Positions 38,685 through 46,265 of a DNA stretch of 64,000 bases are shown here, piece after piece (position 1 is the first letter of the stretch; each line of letters begins with the position of its first letter). The notes under the pieces are model-generated. The model was not told the origin of the DNA. It saw only the letters and a program-made list of their open reading frames with translations, and did no database searches. The stretch covers positions 62,001-126,000 of the forward strand of contig NZ_JAUQON010000008.1 in the NCBI RefSeq assembly GCF_030580955.1, in the 5' to 3' direction. A program made the translations under genes and the position numbers. The stretch is from Hymenobacter convexus. Lineage in GTDB: Bacteria; Bacteroidota; Bacteroidia; Cytophagales; Hymenobacteraceae.

Positions 38685-39706
38685 GGGTTGGAATTTTGAA
38701 AGGCGTTGGTGTCGAGCACCTGATTCATTTCGGTGGCTTGCTTGAGGGCGCGCACAATGGCGCGCTTGGCCAGCTCAATCTTAAACGTGTTGGCGCCGTA
38801 GCCTTTGGCGTTTTCGAGCACCTTGGCGGCCACACGTCGGAAGGTGTCGGCGGTAGCGGGCTGACCGACGAGCATGGCCTCGGCTTCTTTGTCGCGCCAA
38901 GGCTTGTGGGCCACCCCGCCCAGTGCCAGTCGGGCATCTTTGATGAGGGTGCCTTCCAGCTCCAAAGCCGCTGCCACACTCACCAGCGCAAAGGCGTAGC
39001 TGGTGCGGTCGCGCAGCTTCAGGTAGCTGAAGTTTTTCTCGAAGCCCTTGGCGGGCAGGTCGAGGCCAGTGATGAGTTCGCCAGGTTCCAGGGTGTTGTC
39101 GCGCTCGGGGTGGTCGCCGGGCAGGCGATGAAAATCCTCAAACTTGATAGTGCGCTCGCCGTTGGGGCCGCTCACGCGCACGGTGGTATCGAGGGCGGCC
39201 AGGGCCACGCACATATCCGAGGGGTGGGTGGCGATGCATTGGTCGCTGGTGCCCAGGATGCCGCACACGCGGTTGTAGCCGCCAATGGCCGAGCAGCCCG
39301 AGCCCGGCTCGCGCTTGTTGCAGGGCGTGGCCAGGTCGTAGAAATAATAGCAGCGGGTGCGCTGCATGAGATTGCCGCCGTCGGTGGCCATGTTGCGCAG
39401 CTGCGGGCTGGCCCCGGCCAGAATGGCCTGGTTCAGTAACGGGTAGCGCTTCTCAACCTCGGGGTGCCAGGCGGTGTCGGCGTTGGTGGCGAGGGCGCCG
39501 AGGCGCAGGCCGCCGTCGGGCGTGGCTTCGATGGTGTCGAGGCCCAGCTTTTTGAGGCCGATGAGGTGCGTGGGGCGGGCCACGTTTTCCTTCATCAGGT
39601 CAATCAGGTTGGTGCCGCCGCCGATGTAGGCCGCGTCGTCGTGCGCGGCTTTGTCCTGCACGGCGCCCGCCACAGCGGTGGCTTGGGTGAAAGTGAAACT
39701 GTTCAT
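38681..39706 (-). CDS. paoB: FAD-binding subunit (PaoB/YagS type)
   Basis: 341 residues. FAD-binding pattern YIGGGTNLIDLMKENVARP near the N-terminus. A Cys-rich insert at about residues 115-165 (CYYFYDLATPCNKREPGSGC then VCGILGTSDQC) matches the extra [4Fe-4S] cluster known in PaoB and related enzymes. That insert separates it from ordinary xanthine dehydrogenase FAD subunits and supports the PaoABC assignment. It passes electrons between the 2Fe-2S subunit and the acceptor. Confidence 0.9.
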   Translation of the reverse strand: MNSFTFTQATAVAGAVQDKAAHDDAAYIGGGTNLIDLMKENVARPTHLIGLKKLGLDTIEATPDGGLRLGALATNADTAWHPEVEKRYPLLNQAILAGASPQLRNMATDGGNLMQRTRCYYFYDLATPCNKREPGSGCSAIGGYNRVCGILGTSDQCIATHPSDMCVALAALDTTVRVSGPNGERTIKFEDFHRLPGDHPERDNTLEPGELITGLDLPAKGFEKNFSYLKLRDRTSYAFALVSVAAALELEGTLIKDARLALGGVAHKPWRDKEAEAMLVGQPATADTFRRVAAKVLENAKGYGANTFKIELAKRAIVRALKQATEMNQVLDTNAFQNSNP

Positions 39707-39730
39707 TGTACTGAAATGAGGAGTGAAGGA

Positions 39731-40324
39731 TTATTTCTTCGGCGGTTCAACCGGGGCCATCTCCGGCTTCGTCGTGCCAGCCGACCAGCCTTTGTCCTCA
39801 ATGATTAGTCCTTCTTTATTAAGCACTTCCATTACGGCGCTCAGGATGTTGCTGTAGGCGCCGCAGCGGCACACGTTGCCGCTCATCAGCTCGCGCACCT
39901 GGGCTTCGGTCTTGGCCTTGCCTTCGTTGATGAGGCCCTGGGCCGAGCAAATTTGGCCCGGGGTGCAGTAGCCGCACTGGAAAGCGTCGTGGTCGATAAA
40001 CGCCTGTTGCAAGGGGCTTAGCTTGTCCTCTGTGCCCAAGCCTTCGATGGTCTGGATGTGCGAATCTTCGTGCATCACGGCCAGCGAAAGGCAGGAATTT
40101 ACGCGTTTGCCATCAACCAGCACGGTGCAGGCGCCGCACTGGCCGTGGTCGCAGCCTTTCTTGGTGCCGGTCAGGTCGAGGTACTCGCGCAGGGCGTCGA
40201 GCAGGGTGGTCCAGGGCGCAATCTGGAGCGTGTGGGCTTGGCCGTTGATGTTGAGACTGACGGGCTGGGTGGGGGCCAGGGCCACCGGTGGGCGGCCGAG
40301 CGGAGCTTGGGTAACTTGGCTCAT
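39731..40324 (-). CDS. paoA: [2Fe-2S] subunit (PaoA/YagT type)
   Basis: 197 residues. A plant-type ferredoxin motif (CDHGQCGACTVLVDG) is followed by the second cluster domain (FQCGYCTPGQICSAQGL, then NVCRCGAYSNI). Unlike the periplasmic E. coli PaoA, the N-terminus (MSQVTQAPLGRPPV) has no twin-arginine signal, so the complex is probably cytoplasmic. First gene of the leftward three-gene operon (paoA-B-C). The maturation factor XdhC is 19 kb away at 16.3 kb. Confidence 0.9.
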   Translation of the reverse strand: MSQVTQAPLGRPPVALAPTQPVSLNINGQAHTLQIAPWTTLLDALREYLDLTGTKKGCDHGQCGACTVLVDGKRVNSCLSLAVMHEDSHIQTIEGLGTEDKLSPLQQAFIDHDAFQCGYCTPGQICSAQGLINEGKAKTEAQVRELMSGNVCRCGAYSNILSAVMEVLNKEGLIIEDKGWSAGTTKPEMAPVEPPKK

Positions 40325-40770
40325 AAGGGCGAATAGCTTAAGGTTTCGGGTACTGTTACTTGCCTACGGGCGCTTTTTCATCCGTGTTTTCCTAGGTTTG
40401 ATAATCGGAAAGCGGGTTGCCTCTAATAAGCACAACCAAACAGTACGGGAGTATTAATTATCAGCCATAACTGCGGACAATGAATTTTTAGCGCGCCTCC
40501 AAAAACTCCCATTATTGACGCTGTATTGTCAGAAATACAACGCGTTATGCATTGTGCTTATTTCTGCAAACATCATAAAGGAAGGTAGTGCCGTGCGGCA
40601 CCCTGCATTTCCCGGTTTGATTAGGGTGCATCGTTCAACGAGGAATCCAAAGGATTCGCCCGGCAATAATTTCAATTAAGCCAGAAAGTGCGCGGTGTTG
40701 TCCGGTAAAAGGTAATTTTGTATCGAAAAAGCAATAGGCCGGGACCGGTCCATATTGCTTTTGGATTTGA
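40325..40770. other. 446-base gap with regulatory-looking elements
   Basis: It should hold the pao promoter (leftward) and that of the small ORF at 40771. There is an 8-bp inverted repeat CAGAAATA/TATTTCTG at 40530-40537 and 40559-40566, and a small GTGCCG-tgc-GGCAC hairpin near 40590. No convincing gene is present. Confidence 0.5.
40713..40720 (+). promoter_or_regulatory. Candidate Bacteroidota -7 element (TAATTTTG)
   Basis: TAATTTTG fits TAnnTTTG and lies 50 bases before the ATG of the 63-residue ORF. A TTG at 40698-40700 is too close (12 bases) for a standard -33 box, so confidence is limited. Confidence 0.35.
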
Positions 40771-40962
40771 ATGATGCTGAAAAATTTCCAACGCTATTTC
40801 CGTTTTTATCTGGCAACCTTTCTGTTTGGGTTGCTTCTGGCCGGTATTCGATGGCAAGCTGCACCACTGGGCGAGTCGGTGCCACCGCCGGAACAGTCGG
40901 GCTCTGAGCAACAGGTTGTTGCTCCGTTGCACCGGGCAGCCGGTGATTTGGCCATGCGTTAG
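40771..40962 (+). CDS. Hypothetical small membrane protein
   Basis: 63 residues with one hydrophobic helix at about residues 11-27 (FRFYLATFLFGLLLAGI) and a Pro/Glu/Gln-rich polar tail. It is preceded by a TAnnTTTG element and precedes the response regulator at 41076 by 113 bases. I recognise no family; it may be a small membrane protein or a chance ORF. Confidence 0.35.
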   Translation: MMLKNFQRYFRFYLATFLFGLLLAGIRWQAAPLGESVPPPEQSGSEQQVVAPLHRAAGDLAMR

Positions 40963-41075
40963 CCTCCTAGGCCCGTCAGCTGTTCGCATTCGCTGGTTTC
41001 GGCCCTGTTTCCGGCGCTTGCGTTAAAGAAGCAGCCGACGGCTTTTTTCGGTCGGCAGCGCTACCTTCCGGCCCC

Positions 41076-41756
41076 ATGAAAATCCTTTTAATTGAAGATG
41101 AACCCTCCGTGGCGGCCTTCCTGCACCAGGGCCTGACGGAGCAGGACTACACCGTGGACCTGGCCGCCGATGGCCTGCTGGGCCTCAGCCGCGCCCAAAC
41201 CACGCACTACGACTGCCTGATTCTGGACCAGATGCTGCCCGGCCTCAGCGGCCTGGAAGTGTGCCGGCAAGTGCGCGCCCACGACCCCGGTGTGCCCATC
41301 CTGATGCTGACGGCGCTGGGCGAAACCGACGATAAAATCCGCGGCCTCGACGCCGGGGCCGACGATTACTTGGTGAAGCCTTTCGCCTTCGACGAGCTGC
41401 TGGCCCGGCTGCGCGCCCTGGTGCGCCGCCGCACCGAAGCCCCCGCGCCTAAAGCGCCCCTGCGCCTCGCCGACCTCACCCTCGACCCCGCCGCCAAGCG
41501 GGTGGAGCGCGCCGGGCAGGCCATTCAACTCACGGCCCGGGAGTTTGCGCTGCTGGAATACCTGCTGCGTAACCAGGGCCGTGTGGTGTCGCGGGCCGAT
41601 TTGCTGGAGCACGTCTGGGATTTGAGCTTCGATACCGGTTCCAATGTGATTGATGTGTACATCAACTTTTTGCGCAAAAAAGTGGATAAGGGATTTGAAC
41701 CCAAACTCATTCACACACTGGTGGGCATGGGCTATGTGATGAAGACAGAAGGGTGA
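41076..41756 (+). CDS. OmpR-family response regulator (second system)
   Basis: 226 residues. Phospho-acceptor Asp51 in LILDQMLPG, Lys in LVKPFAF, and a C-terminal winged helix (LTAREFALLEYLL, then SNVIDVYINFLRKKVD) of the CusR/QseB branch. It is followed by its kinase after a 107-base palindrome. Its likely direct target is the sulP gene at 43623, whose promoter has four 11-bp direct repeats in the spacing used by OmpR/PhoB dimers. Confidence 0.95.
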   Translation: MKILLIEDEPSVAAFLHQGLTEQDYTVDLAADGLLGLSRAQTTHYDCLILDQMLPGLSGLEVCRQVRAHDPGVPILMLTALGETDDKIRGLDAGADDYLVKPFAFDELLARLRALVRRRTEAPAPKAPLRLADLTLDPAAKRVERAGQAIQLTAREFALLEYLLRNQGRVVSRADLLEHVWDLSFDTGSNVIDVYINFLRKKVDKGFEPKLIHTLVGMGYVMKTEG

Positions 41757-41770
41757 ATAGGGCGTTAAAT

Positions 41771-41877
41771 AAGAACGTCATGCTGAGCGCAGTCGAAGCA
41801 TCTCTACCAGGCAAGTATTATGACTAATTGCAACGAAACGGTAGAGATGCTTCGACTTCGCTCAGCATGACGTTCTT
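41771..41877. repeat. Intergenic palindrome, family D, opposite orientation
   Basis: Arms AAGAACGTCATGCTGAGCGC and its complement. Loop bases 41823-41837 (ACTAATTGCAACGAA) are the exact reverse complement of loop bases 11840-11854. It separates a response regulator from its own kinase. Confidence 0.9.
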
Positions 41878-41911
41878 GTAATCAATTCGTCCCGCTATAA
41901 AGCTTGCTCAC

Positions 41912-43312
41912 GTGACCATTCGCCTTCGCCTTGCGCTGCAGTTCGGGACCATTCTGGCCGTGACGCTGGTGCTGTTTGCATTGGCCATTTACTTCGTCAC
42001 GCAGCAGTCGCGGCGCGAGCTATTCACCCAGAACCTGTTTAAGCGCACGCTGGTGGTGGGCCATGCCTACGTGGCCGGCCAGAACGAGCGCGACAACGCC
42101 GGCGACGAGGCTTCCTACCGCAACTACCTGCGCCAGCTCTACCGCACGCTGCCCGCCGAGCAGGGCCGGGTATACGATGCCGACAACCAGCTGGTGTTTC
42201 GGGAAGGGCAGGGGGCCACGCGGCCCGTGCCTGTCAACTGGCTGGCCGAAGTGCGCGGAAGCGGCCGGGCCGTGCTGGAGCCCGAAACCAACTACCACGA
42301 AACCGTGGGCCTGCTTTACCACGACGCCCGGCTGGGGGCGCTGGTGGTGGTGGCCTCGTCGGTGGACGAAGACAGCCGCCAGCAGCTGCGCGAGCTGCGG
42401 CAACTGCTGGCCGGTGGCCTGCTGGCGGCGGTGGCCGTGATGGGCATCGGCAGTTGGGTGTTTGCCGGGCAGGCGCTGCGGCCCCTGCGCCGCATGGTGC
42501 GCGAAGTCGACGGCATCACGGCCACCGACCTGAGCCAGCGCCTGACCCGCGCCGGCGAAACCACCGACGAAATCGGCCTGCTCACTCTGCGCTTCAACCG
42601 CCTGCTCGACCGCCTGGAAGCGGCCTTCGTGGGCCAACGCACCTTTGTGCGCGATGCCTCGCACGAACTGCGCACTCCGCTCACGGCCCTCATCGGCGAG
42701 TTGGAAGTATCGCTGCTACAGGCCGAACGCCCGCCGGCCGAGTACCGCCGCGTGCTGCAAAGCACGCTGGATTCGGCCCGCCAACTCAACAGCCTCACCA
42801 ACGGGCTGTTGCAAATTGCCCGCGCTTCCGACGACCCCTCACAGGTGCCGATGACCGACGTGCGCCTCGATGAGCTGCTGCTGCAGGCCCACGAGCAGCT
42901 GCTGCGGCGCCACGCCACTTGCCGGGTCGATTTGGATTTTGGCGACGCTGAATCCTTCATCGTGCGTGGTAATGAGGCGCTGCTGCTATCGGCCGTGCTC
43001 AACGTGCTGGACAACGCCTGCAAGTTCTCGAAGGAAAGCGGTGGCACCGTGACGGCCACCCTGGCCCGCACCCGCCAGCACCTGACGTTGCTGGTGAGCG
43101 ACGAAGGCCCCGGCCTTTCGGCTGCCGACCTGGAGCAGGTATTTGTGCCGTTTTTCCGGGCGGCGTCGGCCCGGGCGGTGCCGGGCCACGGCATCGGGCT
43201 GCCGCTCACGGCGCGCATCATGGCCCTGCACGGCGGCATGGTGCGGGTGGAGAGCGAGCCCGGCCAGGGAACCCAGGTATGGCTGGAGTGGCCGGTGCCG
43301 CGGGGCGCATGA
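41912..43312 (+). CDS. HAMP-domain sensor histidine kinase (second system)
   Basis: 466 residues from a GTG start. Transmembrane segments at about 8-28 and 165-187 flank a ~135-residue periplasmic sensor. Then come a HAMP domain, the H-box RDASHELRTPLTALIG with His251, an N-box (LLSAVLNVLDNACKFS) and G-boxes (DEGPGLSAADLE, GHGIGLPLT). Complete kinase of the CusS/QseC type. The stimulus is unknown; genomic position next to sulP-carbonic anhydrase points to bicarbonate, pH or anion supply, which is inference. Confidence 0.94.
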   Translation: MTIRLRLALQFGTILAVTLVLFALAIYFVTQQSRRELFTQNLFKRTLVVGHAYVAGQNERDNAGDEASYRNYLRQLYRTLPAEQGRVYDADNQLVFREGQGATRPVPVNWLAEVRGSGRAVLEPETNYHETVGLLYHDARLGALVVVASSVDEDSRQQLRELRQLLAGGLLAAVAVMGIGSWVFAGQALRPLRRMVREVDGITATDLSQRLTRAGETTDEIGLLTLRFNRLLDRLEAAFVGQRTFVRDASHELRTPLTALIGELEVSLLQAERPPAEYRRVLQSTLDSARQLNSLTNGLLQIARASDDPSQVPMTDVRLDELLLQAHEQLLRRHATCRVDLDFGDAESFIVRGNEALLLSAVLNVLDNACKFSKESGGTVTATLARTRQHLTLLVSDEGPGLSAADLEQVFVPFFRAASARAVPGHGIGLPLTARIMALHGGMVRVESEPGQGTQVWLEWPVPRGA

Positions 43313-43322
43313 ACTGATGAAA

Positions 43323-43470
43323 GGCCGTCAGGCAGAGCGCAGCCGAGACATCTCGCGTGCTTCGTTCTGGCGGGGCGCCTCACCCCCGGCCCCTCTCCCG
43401 AAGGAGAGGGGAGCCGGACAATTCGATTGCTTCAGCACGCGAGATGTCTCGGCTGCGCTCGACATGACGT
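43323..43470. repeat. Palindrome with nested hairpin, family C-like
   Basis: Outer arms (GAGCGCAGCCGAGACATCTC and complement) of about 35 bases surround a loop that itself contains CCCTCTCC-cgaa-GGAGAGGG. It lies just after the kinase gene. Confidence 0.8.
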
Positions 43471-43503
43471 TCTGGTTTGTTCAATCAAGCCCCCCAAACT
43501 GGT

Positions 43504-43560
43504 TTTAATTTCCTTTTAATTCGCCTTTAATTCCGTCTTAATAGGGCCTTGGTAACCTTG
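43504..43560 (+). promoter_or_regulatory. Four 11-bp direct repeats (TTTAAT) and -7 box before sulP
   Basis: TTTAAT occurs at 43504, 43515 and 43526, and CTTAAT at 43537, exactly 11 bases apart each time. This is the spacing of tandem OmpR/PhoB-family binding sites. A near-consensus -7 element TAACCTTG follows at 43553-43560. The repeats cover the -33 region, as expected for direct activation. The regulator at 41076 is the natural candidate. Confidence 0.7.
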
Positions 43561-43622
43561 TAGCAGAATTCCCTTTTGGCGCCTTCAGGTGGGCGCTTCG
43601 AGGTTGAATAACCCTACACGTC

Positions 43623-45275
43623 ATGACCCAGGTAGTTTCCTCGCCGTCCCGCACCGGGGCGCCTATTGCAACGGCATCGCCTATCCCGGAGGCCACCGCG
43701 CCCCGGTCCAAGCCGTCGCTGTTCAGCACCATTGGGCAGGATGCGCCGGCGGGGTTGGTGGTGTTTCTGGTGGCGCTGCCGCTGTGTCTGGGCATTTCGC
43801 TGGCCTCGGGTGCGCCCTTGCTGGCGGGCGTCATTGCCGGCATCGTGGGCGGGGTGCTGGTGAGTGTGCTCAGCGGCTCGGCGGTGAGCGTGAGCGGGCC
43901 GGCGGCGGGCCTCACGGTGGTGGTGCTGTCGGCCATTTCGACGCTGGGGTCGTGGCCGGCGGTGCTGGCCGCGACGGCCGTGGCGGGCGTTATTCAAATT
44001 GGGTTGGGGCTGGCCCGGGCCGGCATTATTGCCCTGTACTTCCCGGCGGCGGTAATCCGCGGCATGCTGGCGGCCATTGGTATTATTCTGATTCTGAAGC
44101 AGCTGCCGCACTTTTTTGGAGCTGACGCCGACTACTTTGAGGACATGAACTTCCTGCAGTTCAATGGCCTGAACACGTTCTCCGCTATTGGCGCGGCCAT
44201 GAAGGGTTTGAGCCCCGGCTCGGTGCTGGTGGGAGTGGTATCGCTGGTGATTTTGCTGCTGTGGAACACGGCCCCGATTCGGCGGCAGTCGTGGTCGCGG
44301 CTGGTGCCGGGGGCGCTGATTGCGGTACTGACTGCTGTGGGCATCAACGAATTGCTGAAAAGACTAGCCCCCGACATGCAGGTGCGCCCCGAGCATCTGG
44401 TGAAGCTGCCGGTGCTGTCGTCGCTGGGCCAACTGGCCCGCGAAATGACCTTTCCCGATTTTGAGGCCCTGCGGCGGCCGGCCACCTACGGCGTGGCCTT
44501 CACCATTGCCGTGGTGGCCTCGCTCGAAACGCTGCTCAGCGTGGAGGCCGTGGATAACCTCGACCCGCAGAAGCGCCACACGCCCACCAACCGCGAGCTG
44601 CTGGCCCAGGGCGCGGGCAATTTGGTGAGCGGCCTGTTGGGCGGCCTGCCGCTCACGGCCGTTATTGTGCGCTCATCGGCCAATATCGCGGCCGGCGCGC
44701 AAACCAAGCTGTCAGCCTTCATTCATGGCCTGCTGCTGCTCACCAGTTTGCTGTTTCTGGGCGCAGTGCTGAATTTGATTCCGCTCTCGGCGCTGGCGGC
44801 GGTGCTGCTGCTGGTGGGCTACAAGCTGACGCCGCCGGCCCTCTACTGCAAGCAGTGGAAGCTGGGCCGTGAGCAGTTCGTGCCCTTTATCATCACCATT
44901 GTGGCGGTGCTGTTCACCGATTTGCTGAAGGGCGTGAGCATCGGGCTGGTGCTGGGCTTCTTCTTCATTCTGCGCGACAACGCCAAGGCCGGCTCCTACC
45001 TGCGCCGCGACGACTCGGACGACCACGCCGAAACCCCCGACGCCCCGCTGCACCTGCGCCTGCCCGAGCACGTGTCCTTCCTCAACAAAGCCAGCATCGT
45101 GACCACGCTAGAGCAGCTGCCCACCAACAGCCGGGTTATTCTGGACGGCAGCCGCTCCGACGTCATCGACCACGACGTGCTCGAAGCCATCGAGGCCTTC
45201 CGGCAGGCGGCCCCGGCCCGAGGCATCGAGCTAGAACTGCGCGGCATCCGGCAGGTGGCGCTGGGCACGCACTAG
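43623..45275 (+). CDS. SulP-family anion transporter, probable bicarbonate uptake
   Basis: 550 residues. Residues ~40-430 hold the 12-14 helix SulP transport domain (DAPAGLVVFLVALPLCLGIS, then SGSAVSVSGPAAGLTVVV). Residues ~475-550 form a short, degenerate STAS domain. SulP proteins move sulfate, bicarbonate or other anions. The carbonic anhydrase gene directly downstream makes bicarbonate the likely substrate, as in known SulP-carbonic anhydrase pairs. A promoter with four 11-bp direct repeats suggests control by the upstream two-component system. Confidence 0.88.
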   Translation: MTQVVSSPSRTGAPIATASPIPEATAPRSKPSLFSTIGQDAPAGLVVFLVALPLCLGISLASGAPLLAGVIAGIVGGVLVSVLSGSAVSVSGPAAGLTVVVLSAISTLGSWPAVLAATAVAGVIQIGLGLARAGIIALYFPAAVIRGMLAAIGIILILKQLPHFFGADADYFEDMNFLQFNGLNTFSAIGAAMKGLSPGSVLVGVVSLVILLLWNTAPIRRQSWSRLVPGALIAVLTAVGINELLKRLAPDMQVRPEHLVKLPVLSSLGQLAREMTFPDFEALRRPATYGVAFTIAVVASLETLLSVEAVDNLDPQKRHTPTNRELLAQGAGNLVSGLLGGLPLTAVIVRSSANIAAGAQTKLSAFIHGLLLLTSLLFLGAVLNLIPLSALAAVLLLVGYKLTPPALYCKQWKLGREQFVPFIITIVAVLFTDLLKGVSIGLVLGFFFILRDNAKAGSYLRRDDSDDHAETPDAPLHLRLPEHVSFLNKASIVTTLEQLPTNSRVILDGSRSDVIDHDVLEAIEAFRQAAPARGIELELRGIRQVALGTH

Positions 45276-45295
45276 CCGGGGCGTTGCCCAACCCA

Positions 45296-45303
45296 TACTT
45301 TTG
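45296..45303 (+). promoter_or_regulatory. Candidate -7 element (TACTTTTG) for carbonic anhydrase
   Basis: TACTTTTG fits TAnnTTTG and lies 129 bases before the ATG at 45432. No -33 TTG at the proper distance. It would allow separate expression from sulP. Confidence 0.35.
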
Positions 45304-45431
45304 CCCTGCGATTTAGGCGCTACCTTGGGCGCCATCGGACCGTGACCGACAGCCGGATTTGGCTGCGGCGCGTATAGTCAGGCTACTGCTCGGAGCAGTC
45401 GGGCTGGCTGTCAACTTACCCTTTTCATGCT

Positions 45432-46175
45432 ATGGCTGGAATCAGCAAAATTCTCGAAAACAATAAAAAATGGGTGTCGGAGCGTAACGCGAAAGACCCC
45501 AACTTCTTTAAAAACCTGGCCAATGGCCAGAAACCCAAGTACCTGTTCATCGGCTGTTCCGATTCGCGGGTGCCGGCGTCGGGCATTACCGGCACGGGCC
45601 CGGGCGAGATGTTTGTGCACCGCAACATTGCCAACATGGTGGTGCACACCGACATGAACCTGCTGAGCGTGCTGCAATACGCGGTGGAAGTACTGGGCGT
45701 GCAGGACATTCTGGTGGTGGGCCACTACGGCTGCGGCGGCGTGGCCGCGGCGGCCAGCAACAAGCAGTACGGCCTGATAGACAACTGGCTGGTGAACATC
45801 CGCGACGTGATTCGGGCGCACGAAACCGAGTACCTGCGCATCAAGGACGACGCCCAGCGGGCCCGCCGCCTGGTGGAGCTCAACGTGATTGAGCAGGTGC
45901 GCAACCTGGCCAAAACCAACATCATCCAGAACGCCATGCGCGGCGACAACCCGCCCCGCCTGCACGGCCTCGTCTACGACATCGCCGACGGCGTGCTCAA
46001 GGACCTGCGGGTGGACGGCGAAGAGATGATGCACGAAATGGAGCACATCTACGCCACCGAAGCCGTAGCTGCGGAACCCACCCAGCAAGCCGACAACCAG
46101 GCCAATTCCTACGAAGGCCCCACCGAGGACCCGGCCGAAGTAGTGCCCGGCTTCGAAGCCAAGGCCAAGAAATAA
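45432..46175 (+). CDS. can: Beta-class carbonic anhydrase
   Basis: 247 residues. Zinc ligands Cys42 (GCSDSRVP), His98 and Cys101 (VGHYGCGGV) and the Asp44-Arg46 pair are all present. It interconverts CO2 and bicarbonate in the cytoplasm. The acidic ~35-residue C-terminal tail is extra. With the SulP gene 156 bases upstream it could trap or supply bicarbonate for carboxylases. Confidence 0.95.
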   Translation: MAGISKILENNKKWVSERNAKDPNFFKNLANGQKPKYLFIGCSDSRVPASGITGTGPGEMFVHRNIANMVVHTDMNLLSVLQYAVEVLGVQDILVVGHYGCGGVAAAASNKQYGLIDNWLVNIRDVIRAHETEYLRIKDDAQRARRLVELNVIEQVRNLAKTNIIQNAMRGDNPPRLHGLVYDIADGVLKDLRVDGEEMMHEMEHIYATEAVAAEPTQQADNQANSYEGPTEDPAEVVPGFEAKAKK

Positions 46176-46202
46176 GTTTTCCCCGGCCCACCCGCCACCC
46201 AC

Positions 46203-46238
46203 AAAAAAGCCTGCCGCAATTCGCGGCAGGCTTTTTTG
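46203..46238. terminator. Bidirectional terminator between convergent genes
   Basis: AAAAAAGCCTGCCGC and its complement followed by T7. The stem core AAGCCTGCCGC recurs at 58892-58936. Confidence 0.92.
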
Positions 46239-46265
46239 TAGCCTGAATGGACGAAGGGGCAAAGC

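Noticed and set aside
43323-43470. Possible tRNA-like or IS terminal structure
   Set aside because: Only a nested palindrome; no cloverleaf, CCA or transposase.
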